A program made the translations under genes and the position numbers. Positions 1-9,155 of a stretch of DNA of 64,000 bases are shown here, piece after piece; positions within the stretch are counted from its first letter, which is position 1, and every line of letters starts with the position of its first letter. The stretch is from Antarcticibacterium flavum. GTDB taxonomy: Bacteria; Bacteroidota; Bacteroidia; Flavobacteriales; Flavobacteriaceae. The notes beneath the pieces were generated by a model. That model ran no database searches and was not told the DNA's origin. It saw nothing but the letters and a program-made list of their open reading frames with translations. The stretch is from the NCBI RefSeq assembly GCF_006159205.1, contig NZ_CP040812.1, positions 2,914,001 to 2,978,000 of the forward strand, in the 5' to 3' direction.

Positions 1-1218
1 TTTATAATGGGGAAGGCAGATGATGATATCGCCGATATGAAGAATGCCCCGCCAAAGACTGTGACTGTGCGCACCTTCTATATGGATGAGACCGAAATAA
101 CAAATTCGGAATACCGGCAGTTTACCAACTGGGTACGGGATTCGATCGTGAGAATGAAACTGGCGATCGAGGCAGATTTCGAGGGAGCAACCCCGGGAGA
201 TGGTGGAATAGGTGAGTTTGCATTCCTGGACTCAGATCCTGAAAGCATGAGCGTTTATGAGAGATATATGTATGATAACTATACACAATTCTCTGAGGAT
301 TACCAGGGCAGGAAATTAAATAAGGATGTTGATATCATCTGGGATACCAGGGATTATCCCGATGAAGCATATGCAAGAGTGATGGACACCATGTACATTC
401 CGCTGGATGAATCTTACAACGGGCAACGTACTATTGATGTGAAGCATCTTAGGTTTAAATATAAGTGGATGGATATCCAGGCAGCCGCAAGAAGCGGTGC
501 GCAAAGAAGAAGTGATTTTATAAAAACTGAAGAAGTAGCTGTGTATCCAGATACAGCAGTTTGGATCAAGGATTTTAATTATTCCTATAACGAACCAATG
601 CATAATGATTATTTCTGGCATACTGCTTTTGATGATTATCCTGTTGTGGGTGTGTCCTGGAAACAGGCAAAGGCTTTTACGCAATGGAGAACCCTTTATC
701 ACAATGCTTACAGAAGAAGCAGGGGTAACCACGATGTGCCTACCTACAGGTTGCCAACAGAGGCCGAGTGGGAATATGCCGCAAGAGGCGGGCTGGAATC
801 TGCAACTTATCCATGGGGTGGGCCTTATACCAAGAATGATCGTGGATGTTTTATGGCCAACTTTAAACCATTAAGAGGTGATTACGCGGCAGATCAGGCT
901 CTTTATACTGTAGAAGCCAAGTCATATGAGCCAAATGATTATAATTTGTACAATATGGCAGGAAACGTATCAGAGTGGGTACATTCATCTTACGATCCTG
1001 CGTCATATGAATATATGTCTTCAATGAACCCTACGGTAAATAATGAAGAAGATCCTCGTAAGGTTGTACGTGGAGGTTCCTGGAAGGACGTGGCATACTT
1101 CCTGCAGGTGAGCACCAGGGATTATGAATATTCAGATACTGCAAGGAGTTATATAGGTTTCAGGACTGTTCAGGATTATCTTGGTACAGATGTTACTTTG
1201 AACCAACCTGCAAGATAA
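1..1218 (+). CDS. gldK: Gliding motility lipoprotein GldK, 5'-truncated by window edge
   Basis: The reading frame is open from base 1, so the N-terminus (signal peptide, lipobox) lies outside the window and the ATG at position 7 is an internal Met. The visible part is an FGE-sulfatase-type fold: an N-terminal stretch with the TFYMDETEITNSEYRQF signature, then PTYRLPTEAEWEYAARGG, NVSEWV and VVRGGSWKD near the C-terminus. In Flavobacteriaceae this domain in front of gldL is GldK, which forms the outer-membrane-associated ring of the type IX secretion/gliding machine with GldN. It heads the gldKLMN operon. The family call is secure; the true start cannot be seen. Confidence 0.95.
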   Translation, partial: FIMGKADDDIADMKNAPPKTVTVRTFYMDETEITNSEYRQFTNWVRDSIVRMKLAIEADFEGATPGDGGIGEFAFLDSDPESMSVYERYMYDNYTQFSEDYQGRKLNKDVDIIWDTRDYPDEAYARVMDTMYIPLDESYNGQRTIDVKHLRFKYKWMDIQAAARSGAQRRSDFIKTEEVAVYPDTAVWIKDFNYSYNEPMHNDYFWHTAFDDYPVVGVSWKQAKAFTQWRTLYHNAYRRSRGNHDVPTYRLPTEAEWEYAARGGLESATYPWGGPYTKNDRGCFMANFKPLRGDYAADQALYTVEAKSYEPNDYNLYNMAGNVSEWVHSSYDPASYEYMSSMNPTVNNEEDPRKVVRGGSWKDVAYFLQVSTRDYEYSDTARSYIGFRTVQDYLGTDVTLNQPAR

Positions 1219-1288
1219 ATTTGAACCCTAATACTATTTATAAATAACCTTATCTATCAAGAAAATCAAAAAACTAATTTTTTAAATC

Positions 1289-1936
1289 ATGGCAAAGTCA
1301 CAGAATCGAGTTAAAATAATGAATATGGTGTATGGTCTGGGTGCAGCAGTTGTAATCCTGGGAGCACTTTTTAAGATCATGCACTGGAACTTTGGTAACG
1401 AGATGCTTATCATTGGTCTTATTACTGAAGCAATAGTATTCGCAATCTCTGCATTTGAACCGGTAGATGATGAATTGGACTGGTCTCTTGTATATCCTGA
1501 ACTTGCAGGAGGACCTGCAGGTCAAAGAGAAGCTGCTTTTGTTGAGAATAAGGAGACTGAAGCTTCGTTATCCAAAAAGTTAGATGAAATGCTTAAAGAA
1601 GCAAAGATCGATGCTAACCTTATGGACAGCCTTGGAAACAGCATTCGCAATTTTGAAGGAGCTGCCAAAGGTATTGCGCCTACAGTAGATGCTATGGCTT
1701 CTCAAAAGAAATACAGTGAAGAACTTACTCTTGCAGCTGCACAAATGGAAACTTTGAACAACTTGTATAAAGTACAGGTGGAGTCTTCTTCAAGGCAGGC
1801 AGAGATCAACCAGGAAGTTGCAGAGAATGCAGGTAAGCTTAAGGAGCAAATGGGGTCCCTTGCAGCCAACCTTTCCTCATTGAATGGTGTTTATGGAGGT
1901 ATGTTAACTGCAATGAACGTTAACGGCAGATCTTAA
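1289..1936 (+). CDS. gldL: Gliding motility motor protein GldL
   Basis: This 215-residue inner-membrane protein forms with GldM the proton-driven motor for gliding and type IX secretion. Two membrane segments occupy about residues 13-30 and 38-56. Glu47 sits in the second and aligns by position with the proton-carrying glutamate known from Flavobacterium johnsoniae GldL. The rest is a mostly helical, coiled-coil-prone cytoplasmic tail. It starts 70 bp after gldK and ends 48 bp before gldM, all on the same strand, so the genes are probably co-transcribed. Length and order match the usual gldKLMN cluster. Confidence 0.95.
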   Translation: MAKSQNRVKIMNMVYGLGAAVVILGALFKIMHWNFGNEMLIIGLITEAIVFAISAFEPVDDELDWSLVYPELAGGPAGQREAAFVENKETEASLSKKLDEMLKEAKIDANLMDSLGNSIRNFEGAAKGIAPTVDAMASQKKYSEELTLAAAQMETLNNLYKVQVESSSRQAEINQEVAENAGKLKEQMGSLAANLSSLNGVYGGMLTAMNVNGRS

Positions 1937-1984
1937 TCACTTTAGTTAAAGCGACTAAAAAGTAAAAAAACTAAAAGAAATTAA

Positions 1985-3523
1985 ATGGCGTCTGGAAAAC
2001 AATCCCCTAGGCAGAAGATGATTAACCTAATGTATCTGGTTTTCATCGCTATGCTTGCTTTGAACATGTCCAAAGAGGTACTTACCGCCTTTGGATTATT
2101 AAATGAAAAATTAACTGAATCAAATCAAACTACCACTCAACGTAATGCGGCATTTATGGCCGGATTGGATGAGAAGGTGAGTGAACAGCCTGCGAAATAT
2201 GCTCCGTTAAAGGAGAAGGCAGTGCAAATAGACGAATTGTCAACAAACTTCTATGCGTACATAGAAGAGTTAAAGGCTGAATTAACTTCCAAGCAAAAGG
2301 ATATGCAGGACTATGAGTCCATGGACCGTGCAGACCAGCTTGATGAAAAATTCTTTGTGAGTGGTAAGAATTCTCCTGAAGGGGAAGAATTCCTTGCTCA
2401 AATAAGGAACTATCGTGAAGGTGTAGCTAATATCCTGGGAGATGATTTTCCTGCGATAGCTCAAAAAGTACAAAATGAATTTTCTACAGAGCCTGTGGAG
2501 AACAGGGACGGCAGGGAAGTGCCTTGGTTAGAATACCACTACCAGGGATATCCATTGATCGCTTCTATTACAAAAATGACCCAAATGCAGGCCGATGTAA
2601 AGCAAACTGAAAATGAGATCCTTTCAGCCATGCTTTCTGGCCAGCTTCAAAGTGAAGTATCTTTAACCAACTATCAGGCTATAGTTATACCGGACAAAAC
2701 TGCGTTTTTTAGCGGAGAGAATTTTAAAGGTAGAGTAGTACTTGGTCGTGTGGATAACACGCTACAGTTTGACAATGTGGTTATTAATGGTAGAGAAGTA
2801 AGTAGTACCCAGGCGGGACAGGTTATGCTTGATTTTCCTGCAGGAAATGTTGGGGAACAGGAAATAAAAGGTGAATTACAATTCAAGGAAGGTGATTCCA
2901 TTGTACGTATACCGGTGACCAGTTCTTACGCTGTAATACCAAAACCTAATTCTGCTGTTATTTCTGCAGATAAGATGAACGTGGTTTATCGTGGGGTTAA
3001 GAACCCAATGACCATCTCAATTCCGGGAGTAGGTAATGTTTCTGCCAATGCGCCGGGACTTTCATCTGCCGGTGGAGCAGGTAAATATGTAATGGATGTA
3101 ACTACGGTGCAGGCTCGTGAGGTTACCATTAACGTAAGTGGTAAACTTCCTGGAGGGGAAAACGTTTCAGACAGTAAGACCTTTAGGATCAAAGATATTC
3201 CAAGGCCGGTTGGTACGGTTCGTGGAGAGGATGGTGCAGTAAGAATGCAGCGTAACGCTTTAGAAATATCTACGGTTGGTGCTTCTCTTCCAGACTTTGA
3301 CTTTGAACTTGGATTGAGGGTTACAGGATTTAAATTCCAGGTTTCCGGGCAGCCTACCGTTCAGGTAAGGGGTAGCCAACTGGATGCAGCCGCAAAAGCT
3401 GCTTTGAGAAGAGCAGGTAGAGGAGAGACAGTTCAAATATTTGATATAGAAGCATCTCTTACAGGAAATACAAGTTATATGCTTAAAAAAGTGTCGCCTG
3501 TATTTGTTGAGTTAACAAATTAA
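1985..3523 (+). CDS. gldM: Gliding motility protein GldM
   Basis: This 512-residue protein has a single N-terminal membrane helix (about residues 15-33, MINLMYLVFIAMLALNMS) followed by a long periplasmic region. GldM dimers pair with GldL in the inner membrane and reach through the periplasm to the GldK/GldN ring, carrying motor rotation to the type IX secretion machine. The N-terminal MASGKQSPRQKMINLMYLV segment is typical of the family. It lies between gldL and gldN in the conserved order, 12 bp before gldN. Confidence 0.95.
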   Translation: MASGKQSPRQKMINLMYLVFIAMLALNMSKEVLTAFGLLNEKLTESNQTTTQRNAAFMAGLDEKVSEQPAKYAPLKEKAVQIDELSTNFYAYIEELKAELTSKQKDMQDYESMDRADQLDEKFFVSGKNSPEGEEFLAQIRNYREGVANILGDDFPAIAQKVQNEFSTEPVENRDGREVPWLEYHYQGYPLIASITKMTQMQADVKQTENEILSAMLSGQLQSEVSLTNYQAIVIPDKTAFFSGENFKGRVVLGRVDNTLQFDNVVINGREVSSTQAGQVMLDFPAGNVGEQEIKGELQFKEGDSIVRIPVTSSYAVIPKPNSAVISADKMNVVYRGVKNPMTISIPGVGNVSANAPGLSSAGGAGKYVMDVTTVQAREVTINVSGKLPGGENVSDSKTFRIKDIPRPVGTVRGEDGAVRMQRNALEISTVGASLPDFDFELGLRVTGFKFQVSGQPTVQVRGSQLDAAAKAALRRAGRGETVQIFDIEASLTGNTSYMLKKVSPVFVELTN

Positions 3524-3535
3524 AAAATCAATACC

Positions 3536-4429
3536 ATGAAGTGGAATCAGTTCTTGATAGGGTTTTTCGGAGTATTGTTTACAATTTCATCCTATGGCCA
3601 AAGCAATATTTTAAATGCTAAGACGCCAGATCAAATTGGGCAGGTTTCGAATGCTGAAGTCAATGTGGAAAGAAAGGCTAAGCCATTGCAATATGGTTAT
3701 GTGGAGGACCGTGATATTCTTTGGTCCAAAAATGTTTGGGAGACTATAGATCTTGATGAAAGGGTGAATTTTCCGTTGTACTATCCTATAGATACAATTA
3801 ATATTGGATCTGGGAGAAGAGCATTGTATGACGTTCTTGTAGGAGCCATTAGGAGTGGGAAGATCAAGAATATTTATGCCGATTCTTATTTTACCGAAAA
3901 AAGAACCCTTCAGGACATAAGCGCCGCACTTTCAAAGGTTGATACTACAGATCTTGGTATCGAACAGTACAATGCCGGGGAAGAGATTGATCCGCAGTTC
4001 ATTGACCGCAGGGACCTCTCTGCAGCAGATATCGTTGAATACCGTATTCGCGGTATGTGGTACTTTGATAAACGCCAGGCAGAGCTTAAGTACAGGCTTC
4101 TTGGGATAGCCCCAATGGCACCAGATGTGAACTTCCTGGATGATGAAGATATGCCACCCGTAGAATTGTTCTGGGTTTGGTTCCCCGATGCACGGGAAGT
4201 ACTTTTTGAGCACAAGGCCTATACCGGCGGGAATAATTCGCAGGCAGTGACCTTTGATCACCTCCTCAACTCGAGAAGGTTTAATGCGGTTATCTATAAG
4301 GATGAAAATGTACAGGGCGACCGTTCTGTTGATGATTATATAACAGAAAGTGCCTTTATGCGTTTGCTGGAATCTGAAAGGATCAAGGAACAGATTAGGA
4401 ACTTTGAACAGGATATGTGGAATTATTAA
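3536..4429 (+). CDS. gldN: Gliding motility protein GldN
   Basis: This 297-residue secreted protein has a signal peptide (residues 1-21, ending SYGQ). GldN is a periplasmic partner of the lipoprotein GldK in the outer ring of the type IX secretion system. Family features include the WSKNVWETIDLDERVN segment and the GMWYFDKRQAELKYRLLGIAP block. It is the last gene of the cluster, with a strong terminator 22 bp after its stop, so gldKLMN appears to end here. Confidence 0.95.
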   Translation: MKWNQFLIGFFGVLFTISSYGQSNILNAKTPDQIGQVSNAEVNVERKAKPLQYGYVEDRDILWSKNVWETIDLDERVNFPLYYPIDTINIGSGRRALYDVLVGAIRSGKIKNIYADSYFTEKRTLQDISAALSKVDTTDLGIEQYNAGEEIDPQFIDRRDLSAADIVEYRIRGMWYFDKRQAELKYRLLGIAPMAPDVNFLDDEDMPPVELFWVWFPDAREVLFEHKAYTGGNNSQAVTFDHLLNSRRFNAVIYKDENVQGDRSVDDYITESAFMRLLESERIKEQIRNFEQDMWNY

Positions 4430-4451
4430 TTTCCTTTTCGTAATATTATAA

Positions 4452-4480
4452 AACGCTCCGCTAAAACCGGGGCGTTTTTT
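4452..4480 (+). terminator. Rho-independent terminator after gldN
   Basis: The arms AACGCTCCG (4452-4460) and CGGGGCGTT (4468-4476) pair with one G-T wobble around a short A-rich loop and run into six Ts. It separates the gliding operon from the FAD oxidoreductase gene that starts 13 bp later. Confidence 0.85.
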
Positions 4481-4492
4481 GATTGGTGAAAT

Positions 4493-5533
4493 ATGACAGA
4501 TTATATAATTGTAGGTGCGGGCTTAAGCGGGATTGCGCTGGCAGAGGAGCTTACAGGCAGAGGTAAAACAATTAAGGTTTTTGAGAATAATTCTCAATCT
4601 TCCTCTACAGTAGCGGGAGGGGTTTATAACCCTGTGATCCTTAAGAGATTCACACTGGCATGGAATGCTGCGGCCCAGATGGAAACAGCAATTCCCTTTT
4701 ATAAGGCTCTGGAAGAGAAACTAGGGGTAAACCTGGTGGAGGAACTGCCTATATACAGAAAGTTTAATTCTATTGAAGAACAGAATAACTGGTTTACGGC
4801 GGCAGATAAGCGCTCTCTTGCTCCTTTCCTGGACACAGGGCTAAAGAAGGAGCTTAACCCCTGTTTACCTTCACAGCATTCCTTTGGGAGAGTGATTGGT
4901 ACCGGAAGAATTGATACTGCCCTTCTCCTGGAGAAGTACTGGCAATTTCTTAATGAATTGGGAGTTTTTTTTGCTGAAAGATTTGAATATCAAAAGCTGC
5001 AACTTCTACCTGATGGGGTAGCTTACAAAAGTCATAAAGCGAGGAGGGTAGTTTTCTGTGAAGGTTTTGGGCTAAAGAAAAATCCATTTTTCAATTCCTT
5101 ACCGCTTTATGGTAACAAAGGGGAATATATTATTATCAAAGCACCATCGTTAAAGCTTCAGGTGGCGGTGAAATCTTCTGTTTTTATTCTGCCGCTGGGG
5201 AATGAACTTTATAAGGTGGGAGCTACCTATAACAATCAGGATACTTCAGAAGAACCAACAGAGGAGGCCAGGGAGAGCCTTTTAAGTAAACTTCGATCAA
5301 TGATAACCTGCGAATTTGAGATTGTGGACCAGGTAGCGGGAATACGCCCTGCGACAAAGGACAGGAAACCTGTGGTAGGCCAACATCCTGAGCACCTGCA
5401 ACTCTATTGTTGTAACGGCTTTGGAAGCAGGGGAGTGCTTATGGCGCCCTGTATAGCCAGGGAACTTGCAGCTCATCTTGAGGAGGGGGCTCCACTTGAC
5501 CAGGAAACAAGTCTCCTTAGGTTTTTAAAGTAG
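4493..5533 (+). CDS. FAD-dependent oxidoreductase, DadA/glycine oxidase-like
   Basis: This 346-residue protein opens with a Rossmann FAD-binding motif (DYIIVGAGLSGIALAEEL, GxGxxG at about residues 8-13). It ends with the GVRP-like block AGIRPATKDRKPVVG followed by NGFGSRGVLMAP, typical of the D-amino-acid oxidase (DAO) family. The substrate cannot be read from sequence. It has no signal peptide and so should be cytoplasmic. It begins just after the gldN terminator and faces a convergent DUF983 gene, so it is probably monocistronic. The family call is good; the exact reaction is unknown. Confidence 0.8.
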   Translation: MTDYIIVGAGLSGIALAEELTGRGKTIKVFENNSQSSSTVAGGVYNPVILKRFTLAWNAAAQMETAIPFYKALEEKLGVNLVEELPIYRKFNSIEEQNNWFTAADKRSLAPFLDTGLKKELNPCLPSQHSFGRVIGTGRIDTALLLEKYWQFLNELGVFFAERFEYQKLQLLPDGVAYKSHKARRVVFCEGFGLKKNPFFNSLPLYGNKGEYIIIKAPSLKLQVAVKSSVFILPLGNELYKVGATYNNQDTSEEPTEEARESLLSKLRSMITCEFEIVDQVAGIRPATKDRKPVVGQHPEHLQLYCCNGFGSRGVLMAPCIARELAAHLEEGAPLDQETSLLRFLK

Positions 5534-5569
5534 TCTAATCCAGGTAAAGGCCTTGCCTTCTTTTCACTC

Positions 5570-5956
5570 CTATTTTTGTTCAGGTTGCTTCTTGTAGTTC
5601 AGGAAAAAGTTGATCCAAATATTTCTTGAGAGCCTTATTATAACCGGCATAAAGATTATTAAAGTGGCGGTTATGGCTATGAATGTAGTTACCAGCCCCC
5701 CTCCAAAAAAGAAGTAGGTAATAATGAAAGCGGCAACTGCAAAAGCCACCCCCAGGGCATAGCTCACATACATGGCACCGAAGAAAAAGGAAGGTTCCAT
5801 CTTGTATTTTGTCCCGCAGTTTGAGCAGCGCTCATGCATATCAAAGATCCTGTGCATCTTGTAGGGATTGGATTCTTTATACATACTTTCTTCCTGGCAA
5901 ACGGGGCAGGTGCCTGTAAAAATACTGTATAGCTTGGTGCCCTTTAAGAAACTCAT
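5570..5956 (-). CDS. DUF983 family zinc-ribbon membrane protein
   Basis: I place the start at the ATG at 5956 (MSFLKGTKLYS). The longer frame begins inside the promoter region shared with the divergent ABC-F gene. The 128-residue protein has two CxxC pairs (CPVC near residue 16 and CSNC near residue 43), likely a zinc ribbon, followed by EPSFFFGAMYVSYALG and two hydrophobic segments. This matches DUF983, a small membrane protein family common in Bacteroidota with no firmly established role. It converges on the FAD oxidoreductase gene. Confidence 0.8.
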   Translation of the reverse strand: MSFLKGTKLYSIFTGTCPVCQEESMYKESNPYKMHRIFDMHERCSNCGTKYKMEPSFFFGAMYVSYALGVAFAVAAFIITYFFFGGGLVTTFIAITATLIIFMPVIIRLSRNIWINFFLNYKKQPEQK

Positions 5957-5975
5957 TTCTATTTTTTTAGCAAGA

Positions 5976-5983
5976 CAAAAATA
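5976..5983 (-). promoter_or_regulatory. Candidate -7 element for the DUF983 gene
   Basis: Read on the minus strand this is TATTTTTG, a perfect match to the Bacteroidota -7 consensus TAnnTTTG, 20 bp upstream of the chosen ATG. I see no good TTTG -33 element 19-21 bp upstream, so the call is weak. The leader would be very short. Confidence 0.3.
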
Positions 5984-6014
5984 GGCATCTTTGCAAAAAT
6001 ATTTAAGGAATATA

Positions 6015-7931
6015 ATGCTTAACATTCATAATTTATCGATCTCATTTGGCGGGGAGACCTTGTTTGATGAAATAACCTTCAGGCTGGGTGCCGGGGACAG
6101 GGTAGGGCTTATTGGAAAGAACGGTGCCGGGAAATCGACTATGCTTAAGATCCTTGCAGGAGAACAGGAACCAGATACGGGCCAGATTGCCAAGGATAAG
6201 GAGCTCAAGATTGGGTTTTTAAAACAGGATATCGATTTCGTACAGGGGCGTACTGTAATAGAAGAGGCCCAGCAGGCCTTTGTCGAAATCAAAGCCATTG
6301 AGAAAAAAATAGACCACATCAATGAGCAGCTTGCTACCAGGACAGATTATGAGAGCGAGGGATATTCCCAACTCATACAGGACCTTAGTGAGCTAACTCA
6401 TCAATATGAGATCATTGGAGGATATAATTACCAGGGAGAAACAGAAAAGGTTCTCATGGGCCTTGGTTTCGAAAGGGAAACTTTTGGCAAGGTTACAGAT
6501 ACCTTTTCCGGGGGATGGAGAATGCGAATTGAACTTGCAAAGCTCCTTTTGCAGAACAATGATATCCTGCTCCTGGATGAGCCTACCAACCACCTGGATA
6601 TAGAATCTATCATCTGGCTGGAATCATTTCTTAATAACTATCCCGGCTGTGTTATCATTGTATCTCACGATAAGATGTTCCTTGATAATGTTACCAACAG
6701 GACTATTGAGATCTCCCTGGGGAAGATATATGATTACAAGAAACCTTACTCCCAATACCTCGTACTCAGGGAGGAGCTAAGGGAGCAACAACTGGCATCA
6801 CAGAAGAACCAGGAAAAGCAAATCGAGCAAACAGAGAAACTCATTGAGAAATTTCGTGCAAAAGCTTCGAAGGCTTCAATGGCCCAATCTCTTATTAAGA
6901 AACTGGACAAAATTGACAGGATCGAGGTAGATGAGGATGATAATGCAGTGATGAACGTGAGGTTCCCCATTTCTATTCAACCGGGTAAGGTGGTGATAGA
7001 GGCAGAAAGTATTGGAAAGAAATACGGCGACCTGCGAGTACTGGAAAATATTGATCTTTTGATCGAACGCGGCAGCAAGATAGCCTTTGTTGGCCAAAAC
7101 GGACAGGGAAAATCTACCCTGGCAAAGATCATTGTTGGCGAGATCCCCCATACAGGGAATTTGAAATTAGGGCATAACGTACAAATAGGCTATTTTGCAC
7201 AGAATCAGGCAGAATATCTGGATGGTGAGAAGACCGTTCTGGATACTATGATAGATGCGGCAAATGAGAATACCCGCAGCAGGGTAAGGGATATGCTGGG
7301 TTCTTTCCTATTCAGGGGAGATGAAGTGAGTAAGAAGGTGAAGGTACTTTCAGGAGGGGAGCGTAACCGGCTGGCATTGTGTAAGCTTTTGCTGCAGCCT
7401 TTTAATGTACTTATCATGGATGAGCCTACCAATCACCTTGATATTAAATCTAAAAATGTACTAAAAGAGGCACTTAAGAATTTTGAAGGTACGCTTATCC
7501 TGGTTTCCCATGACAGGGACTTTCTCCAGAACCTCACCAGTACGGTATATGAATTCAAGAATCACCGTATCAAGGAATATCTGGGAGATATAGATTTTTA
7601 CCTGGAACAGCGTAATGTAGAGAATATGCGGGCTATTGAAAAACGGGATAAAGTTCAAAAAGAAGATTCTCGCGACAATAACAATAGTAAACAGGCATAT
7701 AACGACCAGAAAAAAATAAAATCGCTAAGCAATAAACTTAGTAATACCGAAGCGAAAATAGGAAAGCTGGAAAAGGAGCTAAAAGCAAAGGATGAAGAAA
7801 TGGCTGCCAACTATGAGAAGGCCATGGAAAAACCAAATTTTCTTGAGAACTATCAAAAGAAGAAAAAAGAGCTCGAACAGCTTATGAAATCCTGGGAATT
7901 ATTACAGGAAGAACTGGAGGCGATAAGTTAA
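6015..7931 (+). CDS. ABC-F family ATP-binding protein
   Basis: The start is the ATG at 6015 (MLNIHNLSISFGG); the upstream ATG adds residues that do not belong to the fold. The 638-residue protein has two ATPase domains without membrane segments. The first has Walker A GKNGAGKST, signature FSGGWRMR and Walker B LLLDEPTNHLD. The second has Walker A GQNGQGKST, signature LSGGERNR and Walker B LIMDEPTNHLD. A linker of about 80 residues and a charged coiled-coil C-terminus complete it. This is the Uup/EttA-like ABC-F family, which acts on ribosomes or nucleic acids rather than in transport. It is divergent from DUF983. Confidence 0.9.
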   Translation: MLNIHNLSISFGGETLFDEITFRLGAGDRVGLIGKNGAGKSTMLKILAGEQEPDTGQIAKDKELKIGFLKQDIDFVQGRTVIEEAQQAFVEIKAIEKKIDHINEQLATRTDYESEGYSQLIQDLSELTHQYEIIGGYNYQGETEKVLMGLGFERETFGKVTDTFSGGWRMRIELAKLLLQNNDILLLDEPTNHLDIESIIWLESFLNNYPGCVIIVSHDKMFLDNVTNRTIEISLGKIYDYKKPYSQYLVLREELREQQLASQKNQEKQIEQTEKLIEKFRAKASKASMAQSLIKKLDKIDRIEVDEDDNAVMNVRFPISIQPGKVVIEAESIGKKYGDLRVLENIDLLIERGSKIAFVGQNGQGKSTLAKIIVGEIPHTGNLKLGHNVQIGYFAQNQAEYLDGEKTVLDTMIDAANENTRSRVRDMLGSFLFRGDEVSKKVKVLSGGERNRLALCKLLLQPFNVLIMDEPTNHLDIKSKNVLKEALKNFEGTLILVSHDRDFLQNLTSTVYEFKNHRIKEYLGDIDFYLEQRNVENMRAIEKRDKVQKEDSRDNNNSKQAYNDQKKIKSLSNKLSNTEAKIGKLEKELKAKDEEMAANYEKAMEKPNFLENYQKKKKELEQLMKSWELLQEELEAIS

Positions 7932-8018
7932 AGATCTTTTTAGGTTGTTTCATTTTTAACCTTTGTTGATTAAACGCTTTACATTTACAGCAGTCTAAAG
8001 CACAATTAATATCATTTC

Positions 8019-9155
8019 ATGCGTAAGATCATACTCTCCATAATTGGAGTCCTGCTGGTGGTAGCAGCCCTTTTTGGGGCAAAAGCCATTATTGACAGCA
8101 ATACAGTTGAAAGGCCACCACAAAACAAAGTGGTGAAAACGGTTTTTGTAGATACAGTTGAAAATCGAACTGTGCCTATTATAATTCCCGCCAATGGTAC
8201 CGTAACCGCTCTTAATAAGACCGAGCTTTTTTCTGAAGTGGAAGGGGTTTTCAGGAGCAGCAGTAAGCCATTCAGGCCCGGGCAACAGTATAACCGAGGG
8301 CAGGTGCTCCTTAATCTTGATGCTTCAGAATTTGTGGCGAATGTAAGATCTGCACGTAGTGAACTTTATAATAGTATTACAGCTATTATGCCCGACCTTA
8401 GACTGGATTACCCTGAATTTTATCCAAAATGGGAGGAGTATCTCAATAATTTTGATGTAAACCGAAACCTTGCTCCCCTGCCTGAAACCGAATCGAACCA
8501 GGAAAAATATTTTATCGCAGGACGGGGAATAGTATCTGCATATTACAACATCAAGAACCTTGAAGCCAGGTTAAACAAGTTCATCGTAGTTGCTCCCTAT
8601 AGTGGAGTGCTTACAGAAGCAGCTGTTACCGTAGGTTCCTTAATTAGACCAGGTCAAAAGCTAGGGGAATTTATAGATCCTACAGAGTTTGAATTGGAAG
8701 TCGCTATAAGAAAATCCTTCAGTGACTTATTGGAGAAGGGTGAGAAGGTTACCCTTACCAATCTTGAAGGGACCCAAACCTTTGAGGGAACGGTAAGCAG
8801 GATCAATAGCAGGATAGACCAGGAATCTCAAACCATACAGGTTTTTATTAATATTCAGGACGAGAACGTGCGGGAGGGAATGTACCTGGAAGCTCAACTG
8901 GAAGCCCGTAATGTTGAAGATGCTATCGAGATCCCGAGACAATTGCTGGTAGATCAAAATAAAGTATATGTTGTACGGGATAACACCCTGGTGCTGGCTG
9001 AAGTGGAGATCATCTACAACTCTTCAGAAAAAGTGGTGATAAAGGGTCTTCAGGATGGTGCTTATTTGATAAATTCCCCGGTGCCGGGAGCTTACTCCGG
9101 GATGCTGGTGGAAATAAGTGAAACCCCCAACCCGGTTAAATCCCGCGCAAATTGA
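8019..9155 (+). CDS. RND efflux periplasmic adaptor (HlyD/MFP family)
   Basis: This 378-residue membrane fusion protein has an N-terminal membrane anchor (about residues 4-22). It then has a lipoyl-like half (PANGTVTALNKTELFSEVEG), a helical hairpin, the second lipoyl half (VVAPYSGVLTEAAVTVGSLI) and the beta-barrel with a KVTLTNLEGTQTFEG segment. It would link the inner-membrane pump with TolC. Its stop overlaps the TTG start of the pump gene by 4 bp (TTGA), indicating translational coupling. The substrate is unknown. Confidence 0.9.
   Translation: MRKIILSIIGVLLVVAALFGAKAIIDSNTVERPPQNKVVKTVFVDTVENRTVPIIIPANGTVTALNKTELFSEVEGVFRSSSKPFRPGQQYNRGQVLLNLDASEFVANVRSARSELYNSITAIMPDLRLDYPEFYPKWEEYLNNFDVNRNLAPLPETESNQEKYFIAGRGIVSAYYNIKNLEARLNKFIVVAPYSGVLTEAAVTVGSLIRPGQKLGEFIDPTEFELEVAIRKSFSDLLEKGEKVTLTNLEGTQTFEGTVSRINSRIDQESQTIQVFINIQDENVREGMYLEAQLEARNVEDAIEIPRQLLVDQNKVYVVRDNTLVLAEVEIIYNSSEKVVIKGLQDGAYLINSPVPGAYSGMLVEISETPNPVKSRAN

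Noticed and set aside
1289..4429. Novelty in the gliding cluster
   Set aside because: Gene order, lengths and key residues are the ordinary gldKLMN arrangement.
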